Translations under genes and position numbers: made by a program
Source of the DNA: Lagopus muta
Taxonomy: Eukaryota > Chordata > Aves > Galliformes > Phasianidae
Length of the DNA: 64,000 nt
NCBI RefSeq assembly: GCF_023343835.1
Contig: NC_064437.1
Coordinates: 23,845,001 to 23,909,000 of the forward strand
Direction: 5' to 3'
In this document: piece by piece, positions 1 through 10,446 of the stretch
How the letters are laid out: each line of letters begins with the position of its first letter
Position numbering within the stretch: the first letter of the stretch is position 1
The notes under the pieces: generated by a model
The model's database searches: none
Told to the model about the DNA's origin: nothing
What the model saw: only the letters and a program-made list of their open reading frames with translations

Positions 1-1770
1 CGTGGGCTGGAAGAGAAGCACAGCCCCAGGCTGCCACCCCATTGTATCCAAGAAAAATTAAGGGACAGTAATAACCCCAACATGCAGAAGCTGAGCACGT
101 CCTGGATCAAAGTGGGGTTTATTCATTCCTCACGAGAGAACTGAGAGCACAACCAATTTTTCTTCTGCTGCTCGCTCTCCACACTGTTTTACGAGCCGTC
201 AACAGTCACACTCAAACAAACAAACCAAAAAAAAAAAAAGCAGATGGCAAACATGCCATCTCCAAAACAAACTGTTAGCTCCGCAGCCCCATGCTTGGAG
301 GACTCATCCTGCTCAGGACCACGAGCTCTGGGAACCCACCATTGGGCTCCTGCCACCACCAAAGGGCACTGCGTCCCTTTGCTGGGAAGCCCTGGGAGCC
401 CTCCCTGCTGAACTGGGACGGCGTTTTCATCCCAGCTTCAGTTGGTCTCAATGCAAATCTTGCTAGCAAACACAGTGCAGCCGTATCTTTCGGGTGGCTG
501 TACAGTGAAGAGGAACTCAACTCCCAGCTGCAGGGCAGTGGCACGGATGCTCACCATCCAGCTTTTCAGGTTTGCGGAGCTGCAATTTGAACTCGACGCA
601 GCGATGGTTTTGCAGCACCACTGATGAAATCCTGTTACACACTGACAGCTCTCCCCACACGTATTACGATCTGAGCTATTCCCAGAGATGCCGTTTTCCC
701 TTCTTTTCCAATAGGAAAAATGTTTTCCCCTCAACCCCTTCACAGTGAATTAATGGTAATGTAGTTCCCCCAGCCCCACAAGTCTGGATAAAACTTTGTT
801 ATCTCTGTGTCACCCAGAACTTTGGTTTGCTGCTACAGGTCGGGGCAAAACACAACAGCAGGCCAGCCGACTTTCCTCCAGATTAGAAGAACATTTTCTG
901 TAGACGCTGTAGACATCCCACAATATCTCCAAGCAGCTTTTCCCTTCTCGTCCTCAGTAACACAGAACAACAGAGCTCGGCGTTGGCTGTTCTGCTGAAC
1001 CAGCTCTCATTCTGCACCGTGCTCTCACACAGCCCTTTCCCGCACACACAGCAGAACACTCTGCAGGTGGGGAAACTGAGGCACGGATCACACTGGGGCT
1101 ACTAAACACATCAATGAAACAGCCACGCAGCCCAGATGACAGCTCTGCCCAAGGAGACAGAGAGGATTTATCCACGCTATTCTTTTCGGCTTGCTTTAGA
1201 ATACTTCTAAAACTTCCTAATTCGCTGCAACGGCATCCAAGCTTTTACGGCATTTGGAGAATCCCCGATTGACTTCGAGGGGCAGTTTGCCCCCTGCTTG
1301 GCATTGCTGGATGGGCAGCATATCCCTGGACCAGGATATGGAGTGTTCAACGTTCTGAGAGCAACGTGGGCAGCAGGGGAATGCAGCCTCTCTGCTCCGG
1401 GCTGAGCTCAGCAGCGGGAAGCACCACGAGCAACCCGGGGCCCAGTTAAATACCATCAACGAAACTGGGGGCAAAAACAAGGAGGGAAAAAAGAGCTGTT
1501 GGCAGAACTCGTTGCTTATGTCGGGGGCCGCCCGGCCGCAGCCGGGCAGGACAGGAGTCGAACCACAGGACAACGGCGATCGCTGCCGCCCTGACCCACT
1601 GAACGCACACTTTTAGGGCCAGAAAATGCGTTTTGCCGGCTCTCAGGAAGGGACGTTTTTAAAGCGGTTTTCCAGCGGCGCTCGATTCGCTCCTGTCCCC
1701 TCCGCAAAGGAAAAGCCGCCCCGGGACGCTGCCTCTCCGCCAGACAGAAGCGGTCACCGCAGTGAAGCCC

Positions 1771-1790
1771 GGGGGGGGGGGGGGGGGGGG
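1771..1790. repeat. G20 homopolymer
   Basis: A run of 20 consecutive G lies in GC-rich PRRX1 intron 1 sequence. It is capable of G-quadruplex formation on the plus strand and is prone to length error in sequencing. Confidence 0.95.
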
Positions 1791-2008
1791 CGTCTCACGC
1801 TGGGGAAACGCCGTTTTTTGGGTGTGTTACCCCTTCGTCAGCCCCGCCCGGGGAAGCCGAGAGAAGCCGTGTAGGGGCGGCGAGGGGGGGGGGCTGCGGG
1901 CCGGCTCCGAGCACCCAGCGGAAAGTCAGCGATGGGCCGGGGGGGCACAAGGAGAGGGTTCCCTACAGCCGGGGATGGGTGGCGGTGCCGCTGGCCCGGT
2001 CTGTGTTA

Positions 2009-2037
2009 GCACCGTGACGGTGCCGCTCGTTTATATA
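2009..2037. promoter_or_regulatory. TATA box beside a 15-bp palindrome inside PRRX1 intron 1
   Basis: GCACCGT (2009-2015), one central base, then ACGGTGC (2017-2023) forms a perfect inverted repeat. Seven bases later comes TTTATATA (2030-2037), which reads TATATAAA on the minus strand. The pair sits in GC-rich sequence about 840 bases inside intron 1. It looks like a core promoter with an adjacent dimer site. It could serve an alternative PRRX1 start on the minus strand or a plus-strand antisense transcript. Function is inferred only. Confidence 0.35.
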
Positions 2038-2076
2038 CGGCGGCTGCCAGCGAGAGGCAAAAAAACAAAACAAAGC

Positions 2077-2098
2077 AAAAAAAAAAAAAAAAAAAAAA
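2077..2098. repeat. A22 homopolymer in an A-rich tract
   Basis: A run of 22 A bases sits inside a longer A-rich stretch (about 2059-2148) with CAAA- and CCAA-type interruptions. No retroposon body is recognisable upstream of it, so it is not a clear poly(A) tail. Confidence 0.95.
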
Positions 2099-2676
2099 CA
2101 AAAAACCAACAAACAAACCGAAAACCAAAAAGGAACGAAAACCGTGATTTTCGCTTTTCCTTTCTCGTTCTTTTCGCCTCTCGCTGGCGGCCCGGCCGAT
2201 CTCGCTGGCAGAGGGGGGAGTTCTCACCGGGAGCCCTCGGAAGGGATCCCGTGTCCTTGGCTGCGCTCCGCTCCCCGCAGCGGCTGCCGCCTGACCCGAC
2301 CCACAACGAAAACCGCGTCCAGGGCGCGTTTCTAACCGAAACGAGGAGGGGAAAGGCAGAGGGACTTGCACACCTACCTCACCCCAGTCCTCCGCGGCTC
2401 TCCCGTAGCACAGCGCTGCGCTTGGAAAATACCGCGCAAGCCTGTGCGCATTCCCCGCTGCCCTACTGCGGCCCTTTAGGACGGGCTGCCCTGCCTCATC
2501 CCCTGCCCCGCGCCTGGGGGCTGCAGGGGCCCGCAGCAGGCGGCCCGGCGAGAAGCAGGGCTCGACGAGAAACGAGGCTCGGCAAGGAGGCTGCTCCGTT
2601 TTCCGACCACGCACGGAACCACGGCGCTGCGCGCAGAGCTCCAAGCTGCGGCCGGCTCCGACGGGACGGGCGATGA

Positions 2677-2760
2677 ATGGACAGACAGACGGGTGAAGGA
2701 TGGGTGGACGGAAGCACGGATGGAGAGATGGATGGACGGAGGGAGAGAGGAAGGGATGAC
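2677..2760. repeat. Degenerate GGAT/GGAC tetranucleotide repeat
   Basis: Imperfect GGAT, GGAC and GGAG units extend over about 85 bases of PRRX1 intron 1, close to the exon 1 donor. The array explains the His/Pro/Ser-rich frame on the minus strand, which is not a protein. Confidence 0.7.
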
Positions 2761-2875
2761 GGATGCTCTGCCCCAACCCCGTCCCACTCAGCCCCGCGCT
2801 CAGCCCCGACCCTGCCGCGCCGCTCCCCGGTTCTGCTCGGTTCCCCAAGCGGTGGCGGGCTGTTCCCGCACTTAC

Positions 2876-3116
2876 TGTCCTGCTGCGGAGTGTCGCTACC
2901 GCTCGTCAGCCCGGGGGACTCCAACAAGCTCCTGCCGGGCTCGCCGCCGCCCTCGTCCCCCTGCGCGGCCACCATGTCGCCCGCCTCCTCCAGGTCCAGC
3001 AGGTGACTCACGGAAAAGTTCTTCTTGGCTTGTAAATTGTCCAGGCCGGCAGGGCCGTCGAGGCGGGCTGGCAGCAGGGCCTGCCTCTCCATGGCGTGGG
3101 CATAGCTGGACGCCAT
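2876..3116 (-). CDS. PRRX1: PRRX1 coding exon 1 (N-terminal 80 residues; gene continues outside the window)
   Basis: This is the first coding exon of paired related homeobox 1, a nuclear transcription factor of limb-bud and craniofacial mesenchyme. The start at 3116 sits in a strong Kozak context (CACCATGG). The frame gives MASSYAHAMERQ at the N terminus, then the PRRX signature KKNFSVSHLLDLEEAGDMVA (residues 31-50) and SLLESPGLTSGSDTPQQD (63-80). These match PRRX1 and not PRRX2, which diverges strongly here. The exon ends after base A of codon 81 at a good donor (A|GTAAGTG, GT at 2875-2874). That is phase 1, as in mammals, where the next codon is Asn. Residues 34-40 (FSVSHLL) fit an eh1-like Groucho-binding pattern. 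The homeodomain and the C-terminal OAR exon are absent and must lie before position 1. GORAB upstream in the same orientation supports the call. Confidence 0.96.
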
Positions 3117-3639
3117 GGTGCCGAGCGGGGGCTTTTCTGCCCTCGCCCCCCCGGCGCCCACCGCCCCCGCTCCCCCCCCAGCCGCCGGCCCTTCGAGGGG
3201 GGAAGCGCACGGCCCGAGGGCGGGGGGAACGGGGACCCGACGGCGGTGGGGCGGCTGGAAGGAAAGCCCAAAGGAGAGCGGCTAGGGCCGGCCTTAAAAC
3301 ATGCCGGAGGGAAGAGAGAGGCCGGCTCGGGGCGCCGGGAGCTGCCGCCGGCCGGGAGGAGAACGATGGCTGTGGGGCGGCTGGGGCGGGTGCGCCCCGT
3401 CCCTCCGCCTCCCCGCCCGGCCGCTCCGCTCCCCTCCCCTCCCTCCTTCTCCTCCCTCCGCCCCTCCGGGCCGCACTTCAAACGGCGGGGGCGGCCCGCC
3501 GGGTACCCGTGGAGGGCGGCCCTGCCGGGACGTGGCACCGGAGCGGGGCCCCCCACCCCCGGCCGGGATGAGTGGCGGCTGCGGGGGGCACCGGGCAGAA
3601 GAAGACGGGGAAGAAGCGGCTCTCAGTCCTCTTTAGAGG

Positions 3640-3925
3640 GATGCGAGGGTGGGGGGTATGGTCAGCGGGAAAAGGGTGGGTACGGCCCTTGGGGGAGCAG
3701 AAAGAAAGGGTGAAAATGAGAAATACAGTTGAAAGAGTAATAGGAATGGGAGAGAGAGGAAGGAAAAAAGTAGAGGGGAAGAAAAAGTGCAACGAAACTA
3801 AGGAACAAGGCAGGCGAGAAGTAGCAAAAGAAGAAAAAAAAAAAGCAAAATAGAAGCAGAAAAAAAAAAAAAAAAAAAAGCCAACCAACAGTCAGACCAA
3901 AAAGCAAAAGAGCAAAGGAGACTGA
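3640..3925. repeat. Homopurine-rich tract upstream of the PRRX1 promoter
   Basis: The plus strand is overwhelmingly A and G for nearly 300 bases, including A20 at 3860-3879. It borders the CpG island on its upstream side. Such tracts can exclude nucleosomes or form triplexes. The minus strand reads as poly-Phe-like frames that should not be taken as coding. Confidence 0.8.
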
Positions 3926-6905
3926 AAGATAGGAGGACCCTCAGAGCGCTGCAGCCAGTGAGCCAAGGTCCCAGCAGGTCCTGATGACGCAGACAAGCAG
4001 AAGGACAGGCAGCGCTCAGCCTTTACAGCAGGGCCTGAGGGCAGCCTGGTGGGTGCAGAGAGGGGTGCTGGCACGCTTCACCAGGCACCCAAGACCCCAC
4101 ATCCCAATAGCTGCAGCATGGGATCGGCGCTGCCACAGCCAGCCCAGAATTTCCATCCCCCCTGATCTGGGGAAAGAACATTTGATGCCATCAAAGGGCT
4201 CCAGATTGAAAACATATGTGCTTCCCCGAGCCTCTCCATGCATTTAATTAAGGCTCAGGCATGGAGGAGACAGTTTCATCATTAGTTTGCTTTCAGGCCC
4301 CCACTCCAATCCCAGTTTACCCTTTGCTGTCTCAAAGACCCAAATGAGTGTGGCAGGGCTCTGTTGTGCTCAGCTTGGGGCAGAGCAAGACTGCCCAGAG
4401 CAGACAGTGGGGCAAAGCTGTGCACATATGTGTGGGTATACTCACACCTAAAATACTGCATGTGCGTCTTTGTGCCAACAGCAGTGCCTCACTGCATACT
4501 AGTGTGTCCCTTTTTGGGATGGGTATTAATATAACGGACCACTTCTCAGGCAGTTTTACCTTCTTTCTTCTCATTCTCCTAATCAGTTTTGCAGCTGACC
4601 TGACAGCTATGCTAGGGAACCTGAACCACATCCATCCCCTTTGCACTGGTGTAATGCTGCAATGGGATGATATTAGCATGGTGGCAAAATCTTTGACTAC
4701 AGCAAATGAGAATGAGCCCAAATGCAGCAGCCACAGTTACAGAAATGAAAGAAAAGAGCTGCTTACTTTTGGAAGGCCTCAGATATGCAGGGATCTCCAG
4801 CAAGAGATGCCCACACCTCCACTGCCAATCCTTCAGTAAGGTCTCAGAAGGGATGGATCCTGGCTCCATACCTTCTGGTCACTCAGGTTCATTGCACACA
4901 CCTGAGCTCCCCTGGGTTGGCCCTGCCTTTCCACCAGGTGCTCAATCACTGCTTCAGGCTGTGACTTAGCATTTCTGCTACAACTGGGGAGAGACTGCTC
5001 TGACCCCCCAGGCAGCCCCAGCGGAAGCCACAGAATGTGGAAGAGCAACTCTCTGTGCTTCCTTCACTGATATTCTCACAGATATCCAAGGAAAGAAGCA
5101 TCTTCATTTATTTTTCACATGTTCCCCTGCTCAAGGGCATCCCTCAAACAAACGTTTCTTGGCTTCAGGATTTGGGAACTCAACCCAGTACCAGCAGGTG
5201 CCCTGGAGTGATGATAAGTGAAAGCATGTTGGTACTCCATGAGTGCTCCCCATAAACACATCCTCCACAGAAGAGCAACATAGACATAGCAGCACCTCAG
5301 AACCAGGATTAGTGCATTCTGGTCCAGAAGCTTTCATCTATGGGAAGAAATCCCGCTAGGAGATGGAAGGATGCTCTGTGTATACTCAGTGTAGCAGGGT
5401 ATCCTATTATACTGGCCATCAGGCAAACCTTGAGGGAATGGGTAGGATAGGAGAAGGCACCTTCTGACATGCAGGAAATAGGTTGCACTCAGCCCCAGTT
5501 GTAGTTTAGCTTCTTAGCTTCTATGTTTGGGGATGCCAAGCAGCTGGAGGGCTTGAGGCACATCTTTTTGTGGCCTATGAGACCAGGCTTTCAAAGAGCC
5601 CACCTGAGGCTACTTTGGCCAGCTGTATTATCTCTGTGTTCAGAGCCTGGCACGGATCATAACCCGGATAAGATCAGACAGGCAGGAAGCATTTCCCTAC
5701 CAGACTCATCTTGTGATAGACCAAAGCAGCCCCAGAAAACCACAAGCAAAAGACAAACAGAGAGATGAGGATGGGGAGTGGATGAAGGACATGTTCTGAG
5801 CTCCTGGGTGAGCTATTGCAAATCTCACACTGCTATTACAATAGGAGTAGGATCACCTCCACAGGACGAGCATAAAAACATGCCCTCATCAGCCATTTCA
5901 TTTAACTTGATTCAAAGTTTAAGATTGTCACCTTATGTGAGTGCTCAAGGAAATCACCTCTGTGTCCCTCTCCAGGAGAAGAAGATAAGGTATTTGCTAC
6001 CAACTCAGACGCTTCAGTTTCATCCTTTCTGAGTGTCCAATGGCCAGGTGTCATACACTTTTTCTGGATAAATAGGCACAAGCCACACTGCTGTCTGCTG
6101 AGAACTCAACACATCTGATCTTATTGTCAGATGGGGAAACTGGTGCACAGGCAGTTTGTCCTTGGCAGCAGACCCAAAGGGAGGTGATAGGATACCACAG
6201 TTCTCATAACCCCAACTGGGTTCTCATAGCCCCAGTTGGGTCCTATGCTCACCACCCAGAGCCCTGCCTAAAAACCTGTCTTCTACCTTGTAGCCACCTC
6301 AAAGGACGTAAGGCAGAACCAAATGCTATGATTTTCTTCCCTCTCTTCCCAGTTGCATATCAAGAAGGAGAGTCTCTAACTCAAGCATCCATCCTAATTC
6401 CTGCAGTTTCCCATGAAACCCAGCACCTGGAAGTTCCTGTGGCTCTCAGCTCCAATAATATGGGCTATCCAAGTGTGGTATAAACCTTCAGAAATGTTTC
6501 CTTCACTTTTGCATGTGTCCAAGCAGGGATTTCCCAGCACCTACAGCCATAACCTTGGTTAAAGTTCTCAAGCAGACAAGCAGCTGGAACATACCAGGAC
6601 CAAAATATACAATGCCATTTATTACTGCTCCGCAGTCCTTAGCCTTGACTGTACAAGGTGCTCAGCTCCTGTGAAGCATGCAGGTGTCCTCAGTGCTGCT
6701 CTCCTGTTGTTGAGATGGGTGACTGAGCAGGCAGGAGGCTGCAACAATGTTTGTTCCTCTTCTACTGACAGCCACTCTGCAGAGAGGTTTCCCTGAGATA
6801 GACCTTCCCCCCAGAAAACTCAGCTCCCTACAGGCAAGCCGATGAGAGACATCACATCAGGGCAGCTCTCTGCTTCTGAGCCTTTTTCGGCTGCAGCCAC
6901 ATGGT
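3926..6905. other. Intergenic sequence upstream of PRRX1, no gene seen
   Basis: This is unique-looking sequence with short chance frames and no recognisable exon, RNA gene or CR1 copy. A small local duplication occurs near 6205-6240, where two versions of a phrase containing CCCAACTGGGTT / CCCAGTTGGGT adjoin. Confidence 0.6.
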
Positions 6906-7035
6906 TCCATCCCATTCCATTGCATCCCATCCTATCCCATGCCATGCCATGCCATGCCATGCCATGCCATGCCATGCCATGCCATGCCATGCCATGCCAT
7001 CCCATCCCATCCCATCCCATCCCATCCCATCCCAT
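6906..7035. repeat. Pentanucleotide satellite with two unit blocks, (GCCAT)12 then (CCCAT)7
   Basis: There are 26 contiguous 5-bp units. Seven variant units (TCCAT, CCCAT, TGCAT, CCTAT) at 6906-6940 precede twelve exact GCCAT units at 6941-7000 and seven exact CCCAT units at 7001-7035. Because 5 is not a multiple of 3 and no unit order makes a stop, several frames stay open on both strands as five-residue peptide repeats. They are not genes. Confidence 0.97.
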
Positions 7036-7189
7036 CCCCAGCAATATCTCCAGTGCTGGGCTCTCCTCTGCCAATACCCCGGTGCTGGAGAGCCAAAGAC
7101 AGCTCTGCAGCTACAAAACCCTCTTTGCAGCTCTGTTCAGGGCTGGATGAGAACAAGGCTGAGCTGGGAACAAAGGGCACCTGCACAAG

Positions 7190-7235
7190 GACATGTGTAT
7201 GTGTATTGCCTTACATGTGTGTGTGCACACATTGC
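7190..7235. repeat. Short TG-rich microsatellite
   Basis: Two neighbouring TG/CA stretches (GTGTATGTGTAT and TGTGTGTGTGCACACA) form a short imperfect dinucleotide repeat. Confidence 0.7.
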
Positions 7236-7364
7236 CAGCCTGGAGGCAGCCCTCTCTCCTACAGACCCACAGACCTCTGCTGCACACTTGGGTCAAAATC
7301 TACCTCTTTTCCTCCTCTCCTGCCCATGCAGAGCTGCATTATTAGATCTGTGGGGACCAGGTAG

Positions 7365-7620
7365 TCGACGGTCATTTTAAGCCGTAAACTTAACATCACG
7401 GTTTCTTTTAATCCCAAACATCTTGATATCATCTGGAAATGCCATGAGCAGTTTATAATTAGGGTTTAGCATGCAGATTAATACCAGCAGCTCCAGGGTG
7501 AACAGACCATCAGAGTCTAATCAAAGCTTAAGTGGGGCAGCAATTTAAAACCAAGATTTATTATTCCTCTGCATAATATTTTGAATCAGGGGCTGAGTTC
7601 ACATCACACACAATCATTCC
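7365..7620. promoter_or_regulatory. Candidate conserved noncoding element A upstream of PRRX1
   Basis: This AT-rich, repeat-free block contains homeodomain-like cores (TTTATAATTAGG, GATTAATACC) and HOX/CDX-like TTTATT. It looks like a vertebrate enhancer by composition. It lies about 4.3 kb upstream of the PRRX1 start. Conservation was not tested. Confidence 0.3.
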
Positions 7621-8574
7621 TGGAAGCACTATCACATCTCCAGCTAGACCGAGGTGGCTTGTTACTGGTGCACAGTGGTGATAACCATCAGGCTTTTGGA
7701 ACTTGCTTAGGGATTGCAACATTGGCACTGTACACGATTTAGGTGCAGAAACACCTGGGCTGGTGTTTCCACCGGCAGGTCTCTTTGCTTTGTAAAATCT
7801 GCCCTGCCCAAACCTCCCATAGCCAGTTTGGGATGAGGCCCTGCCCTTGCCTTGTCATTTAGAAAGCAGAAAAGGATGCGGGGGCAGGCAGAGCAGAGAT
7901 TTGCTCATCGGTTTGTCTGTACAACACAAGGCAGATTGAGCTTCAACTGCTGCCACCTCACTTTCAGCAGAGATGACAAGCAAATCTACCAGCTGGAGAT
8001 GGAGAGAACTCATTTCCTATTTTTCTTCTGTAAGCTTTCCAACAAGTGGAAGAGAGGCTGGGAGGGAGGGAACCCCCTCATCTCCGGCCTGCAAGGACTG
8101 TGGATCTGAGCTGGAGGCAGCTCTTCACGCCGTGCCTTTGCCCTTCCTAGGGTTGCCAGCAATGAGAACAACACAGTGCACCACAGCAGCGTGAGCAGGC
8201 AGTGGTCTTTTCAGATTGTCCACCCAACCCACATGGCTACGCTGGGGCACTGAGATGGCCACCAGTCAAACAGGGCATGCTAAACTGGGCTAAGCTGAGC
8301 GTTCCCAGGGGCTCAGTGGAACTGGCTGCAGAGCTCCCTGCAGAAGGAGCCATGGGTTTGGATAAGCCAGGCGTTTAAGCGGGGTTTTATTACCAGGCAG
8401 GGTAACAAAAGCACTCAGAGGTCACCCGGGAACTTTAATCAGCACCAAGGGTCACTGGATACCTGGCCTAGCTGGGCTGAGGGCAGGGCCCAGGGCACTC
8501 AAATAAATAAATAGATGTATTGAAACCACCTCTGCTCTTCCAAACCATCGCCTCTCCCTCTCTCCCCCTCTCCG

Positions 8575-9360
8575 TGCACATTATAAAGATCTGCGCTCTT
8601 TACAGTCAGACGCTCGAATGGCCCTCATTTCCCCAGCAGAAACTCCAAGATCTCCTGCAAATTTAGCAAAGACCTTTATCCACAAACTTTTCTTTCTTTT
8701 TGGTAAATCCCTCGCTGCTGGAGATGAAAGTTCAGACTGCTGTGCTGCTCTCGGGCTGGATATCAGATATCCCTAACCCCGCAGAGAGAAAGCGTCCCAC
8801 CAGCTTCTCTCCCCTGCAGGAAAAAAAAGAAAAAAAGCCTCCCACAATCAGAGTCTGGGCAGACAAATTGGCACCACTCTTTTCTGCTTTTCTGCCTCCT
8901 GGAAGAGGACTAACCCTTCGGAGCACAATCACAACTCACAAATATTTGTGGGTATTATATTGCAAGAGGGGGGAAAAAATGCAAAGGAAGGTAACTGTTA
9001 AAAGCTTAGTCCCTCTCCCGTGGAAAGCAGCTTTATGCATGCCCATAAATCTCCTTTGTAAGTGGTCATTAAAATTGCATCTTGTTTAATTTTTTTTTTT
9101 TTTTTAATCTCGTTTAAACACTTTTTCTCATCTTGCAAACGAATGATGTCACTGGCATTCAGTAATGAGCTGAAAACAGTCAGCTTTCTCTTGTTTGGGG
9201 GTCTCTCTCCAAAAGCAAATGTTTCAATACCAGCCTGGTAATCCAGCCAAATACTTCAGCATGTGCTTAACAACAGCTTGCATTTAAGTCCCTCAGGGAC
9301 ATCTGTCCACACTCATCTTCACGCACAGATGACGTGTTTAAAATGAAGGCTGCACTCAAT
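8575..9360. promoter_or_regulatory. Candidate conserved noncoding element B upstream of PRRX1
   Basis: A pyrimidine-rich lead (8545-8580) is followed by repeat-free sequence with TTATAAAG, CATAAATCTCC, GTCATTAAAAT and TGATGTCA (CRE-like) motifs and a T-run at about 9090-9105. It lies about 5.5-6.2 kb upstream of PRRX1. Enhancer function is inferred from composition and position only. Confidence 0.3.
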
Positions 9361-9689
9361 CGCTTGGAGGATGAGGTTTCCTAGAACTGATTGCTGAGCT
9401 GTTGAATTTCTTATTCCTTGGGCAAAGTGATCAAAAATGCAGTAGGAACCCCAAAATTGCTGTACGTGGGTTCCCTGATAGTGGCTGATCTCCTCTCTCC
9501 TTCTGCAGCCTTGTGAGCCTTGAGATGAATGTCCTCAGGTTTTCCTACACCTATTCTTTGTGCCCATTCCTCTCCAGATGCCACCAAACAGGATCACCAC
9601 CAGCCTGTGCTGCCCTTCGCTTCTCACACGTGCCTTTGAACCTTGTTTGCTTTTTGGGTGCGTGGCTGAGGTCTTTCAGTTGCTTTTTA

Positions 9690-10060
9690 ATTATTATTAT
9701 TATTAATATTTTCTTGGAAACCATTCTAATGAAGCAGAAGCAAAACCAAAGAGCAGATGGCGCAAAGGAGGGGAAAATAAAAGCAAAACTTGAAAATGAA
9801 TAATTGGCGTGGTTTTAATTAAAAAGCCATTCACTGTTTCGGGGTGAAGAGCGTGATTTTGACACCGTCTGAACCCGGGCAAGAGCACGTTGAGCTCTTC
9901 TCCATGCTGTGGGTTAACAAAATGGGAAATAAATACACCCCAGCCACTTGGAAAACTAAACCATCTTTAGGGCTCAGCTGTAAACTTTCTTCAGCAATTT
10001 ATTAGAGCTCCAGAAAACACTTGTTGAGTAGCCTTGGCCTGTAATAAATATCAGTCCTTG
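9690..10060. promoter_or_regulatory. Candidate homeodomain-bound element C upstream of PRRX1
   Basis: A perfect 12-bp palindrome TTTTAATTAAAA (9813-9824) holds a TAATTA core. TAATTG (9801-9806) lies 15 bases away, and further AT-rich motifs (ATTATTATTATT, GGGAAATAAATA, CAATTTATTAG) flank it. Paired-related homeodomains, PRRX1 included, recognise TAATTA, so autoregulation is possible. It lies about 6.7 kb upstream of the PRRX1 start. Confidence 0.35.
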
Positions 10061-10395
10061 TTTGTTTGTTTTTGCAATGGGAACAAAACCACATCTTTTT
10101 CTTTCTAAAGTGGATAATTTAATTACATGGCAAGAAACACATTCATTGTCCAGAATGCTCGGAGAAGATTGCTGCGAAACTTGCTGCTCAGCTGAGAGGG
10201 GGACAGAGCCACTGATAGCACAGCACTGTCAGGGGAGGCTTTCCTGTTGGCACTTGTGCTTCTTCTGGAGGTGATAGTGGCCCTGGGACTGCCACCACCA
10301 ACTGCAGGAGGAGACAGGGTCACAGCTCAAGGGAACCGGAGCATCGGAGGGGCAAGGCAAACATGAAGAGGAAGGAAAAAAAGAGAACAGGGAGC

Positions 10396-10446
10396 TTGAT
10401 GATCTTTCTAGTCCCTTCCAACCCAAGCCATTCTATGATTCTGTAA
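10396..10446 (+). mobile_element. CR1 LINE 3'-end fragment
   Basis: The CR1 tail signature is present: GATGATCTTTCTAGTCCC, then CTTCCAACCC and CCATTCTATGATTCTGT, which is the ATTCTATG octamer end. It is a short 5'-truncated copy and one of only two recognised in the first 36 kb. Confidence 0.85.

Larger units (their letters stand above)
1..2875 (-). other. PRRX1: PRRX1 intron 1 (5' portion)
   Basis: This is the transcribed intron downstream of the PRRX1 exon 1 donor. No homeodomain-encoding frame occurs in it on either strand, so exon 2 is further away; intron 1 is also very long in mammals. Bases 1500-2875 are GC-rich and contain G20 and A22 homopolymers plus a TATA/palindrome cassette described separately. 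Bases 1-1500 have ordinary composition with an A-rich patch at about 219-240. No other gene or recognised repeat was seen. Long frames through 1762-2848 on both strands reflect GC-rich, stop-poor sequence. Confidence 0.85.
2200..3640 (-). promoter_or_regulatory. PRRX1: CpG-island promoter of PRRX1
   Basis: By eye this is a dense GC- and CpG-rich block covering exon 1 and about 500 bases upstream of the start codon, as expected for a developmental homeobox gene. A TATA-like TTTTAAGG on the minus strand at 3292-3299 would place a start site near 3265 and give a 5' UTR of about 150 bases. This start is inferred only. An in-frame upstream ATG at 3161 exists but has no known PRRX1 counterpart. The exact edges of the island would need a CpG observed/expected calculation. 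Confidence 0.75.

Noticed and set aside
1762..2848. Long frames of 304 and 280 residues on both strands beside PRRX1
   Set aside because: GC-rich CpG-island sequence lacks stops; frames run through G20, A22 and tetranucleotide repeats, giving poly-Gly, poly-Lys or His/Pro runs.
3114..3161. Upstream in-frame ATG at 3161 as the PRRX1 start
   Set aside because: It would add 15 residues unknown in PRRX1; the ATG at 3116 has the stronger Kozak context and matches the family N terminus.
2693..3713. 292- and 205-residue plus-strand frames opposite PRRX1 exon 1
   Set aside because: Antisense shadows of the CpG island; Pro/Arg/Gly-rich with no conserved motif.
3478..3907. Poly-Phe-like minus-strand frames resembling a membrane protein
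   Set aside because: Produced by the homopurine tract and A20 run on the plus strand.
6820..7380. Five-residue-repeat proteins (MPCHA-type) in several frames
   Set aside because: Mechanical translation of the 5-bp satellite on both strands.
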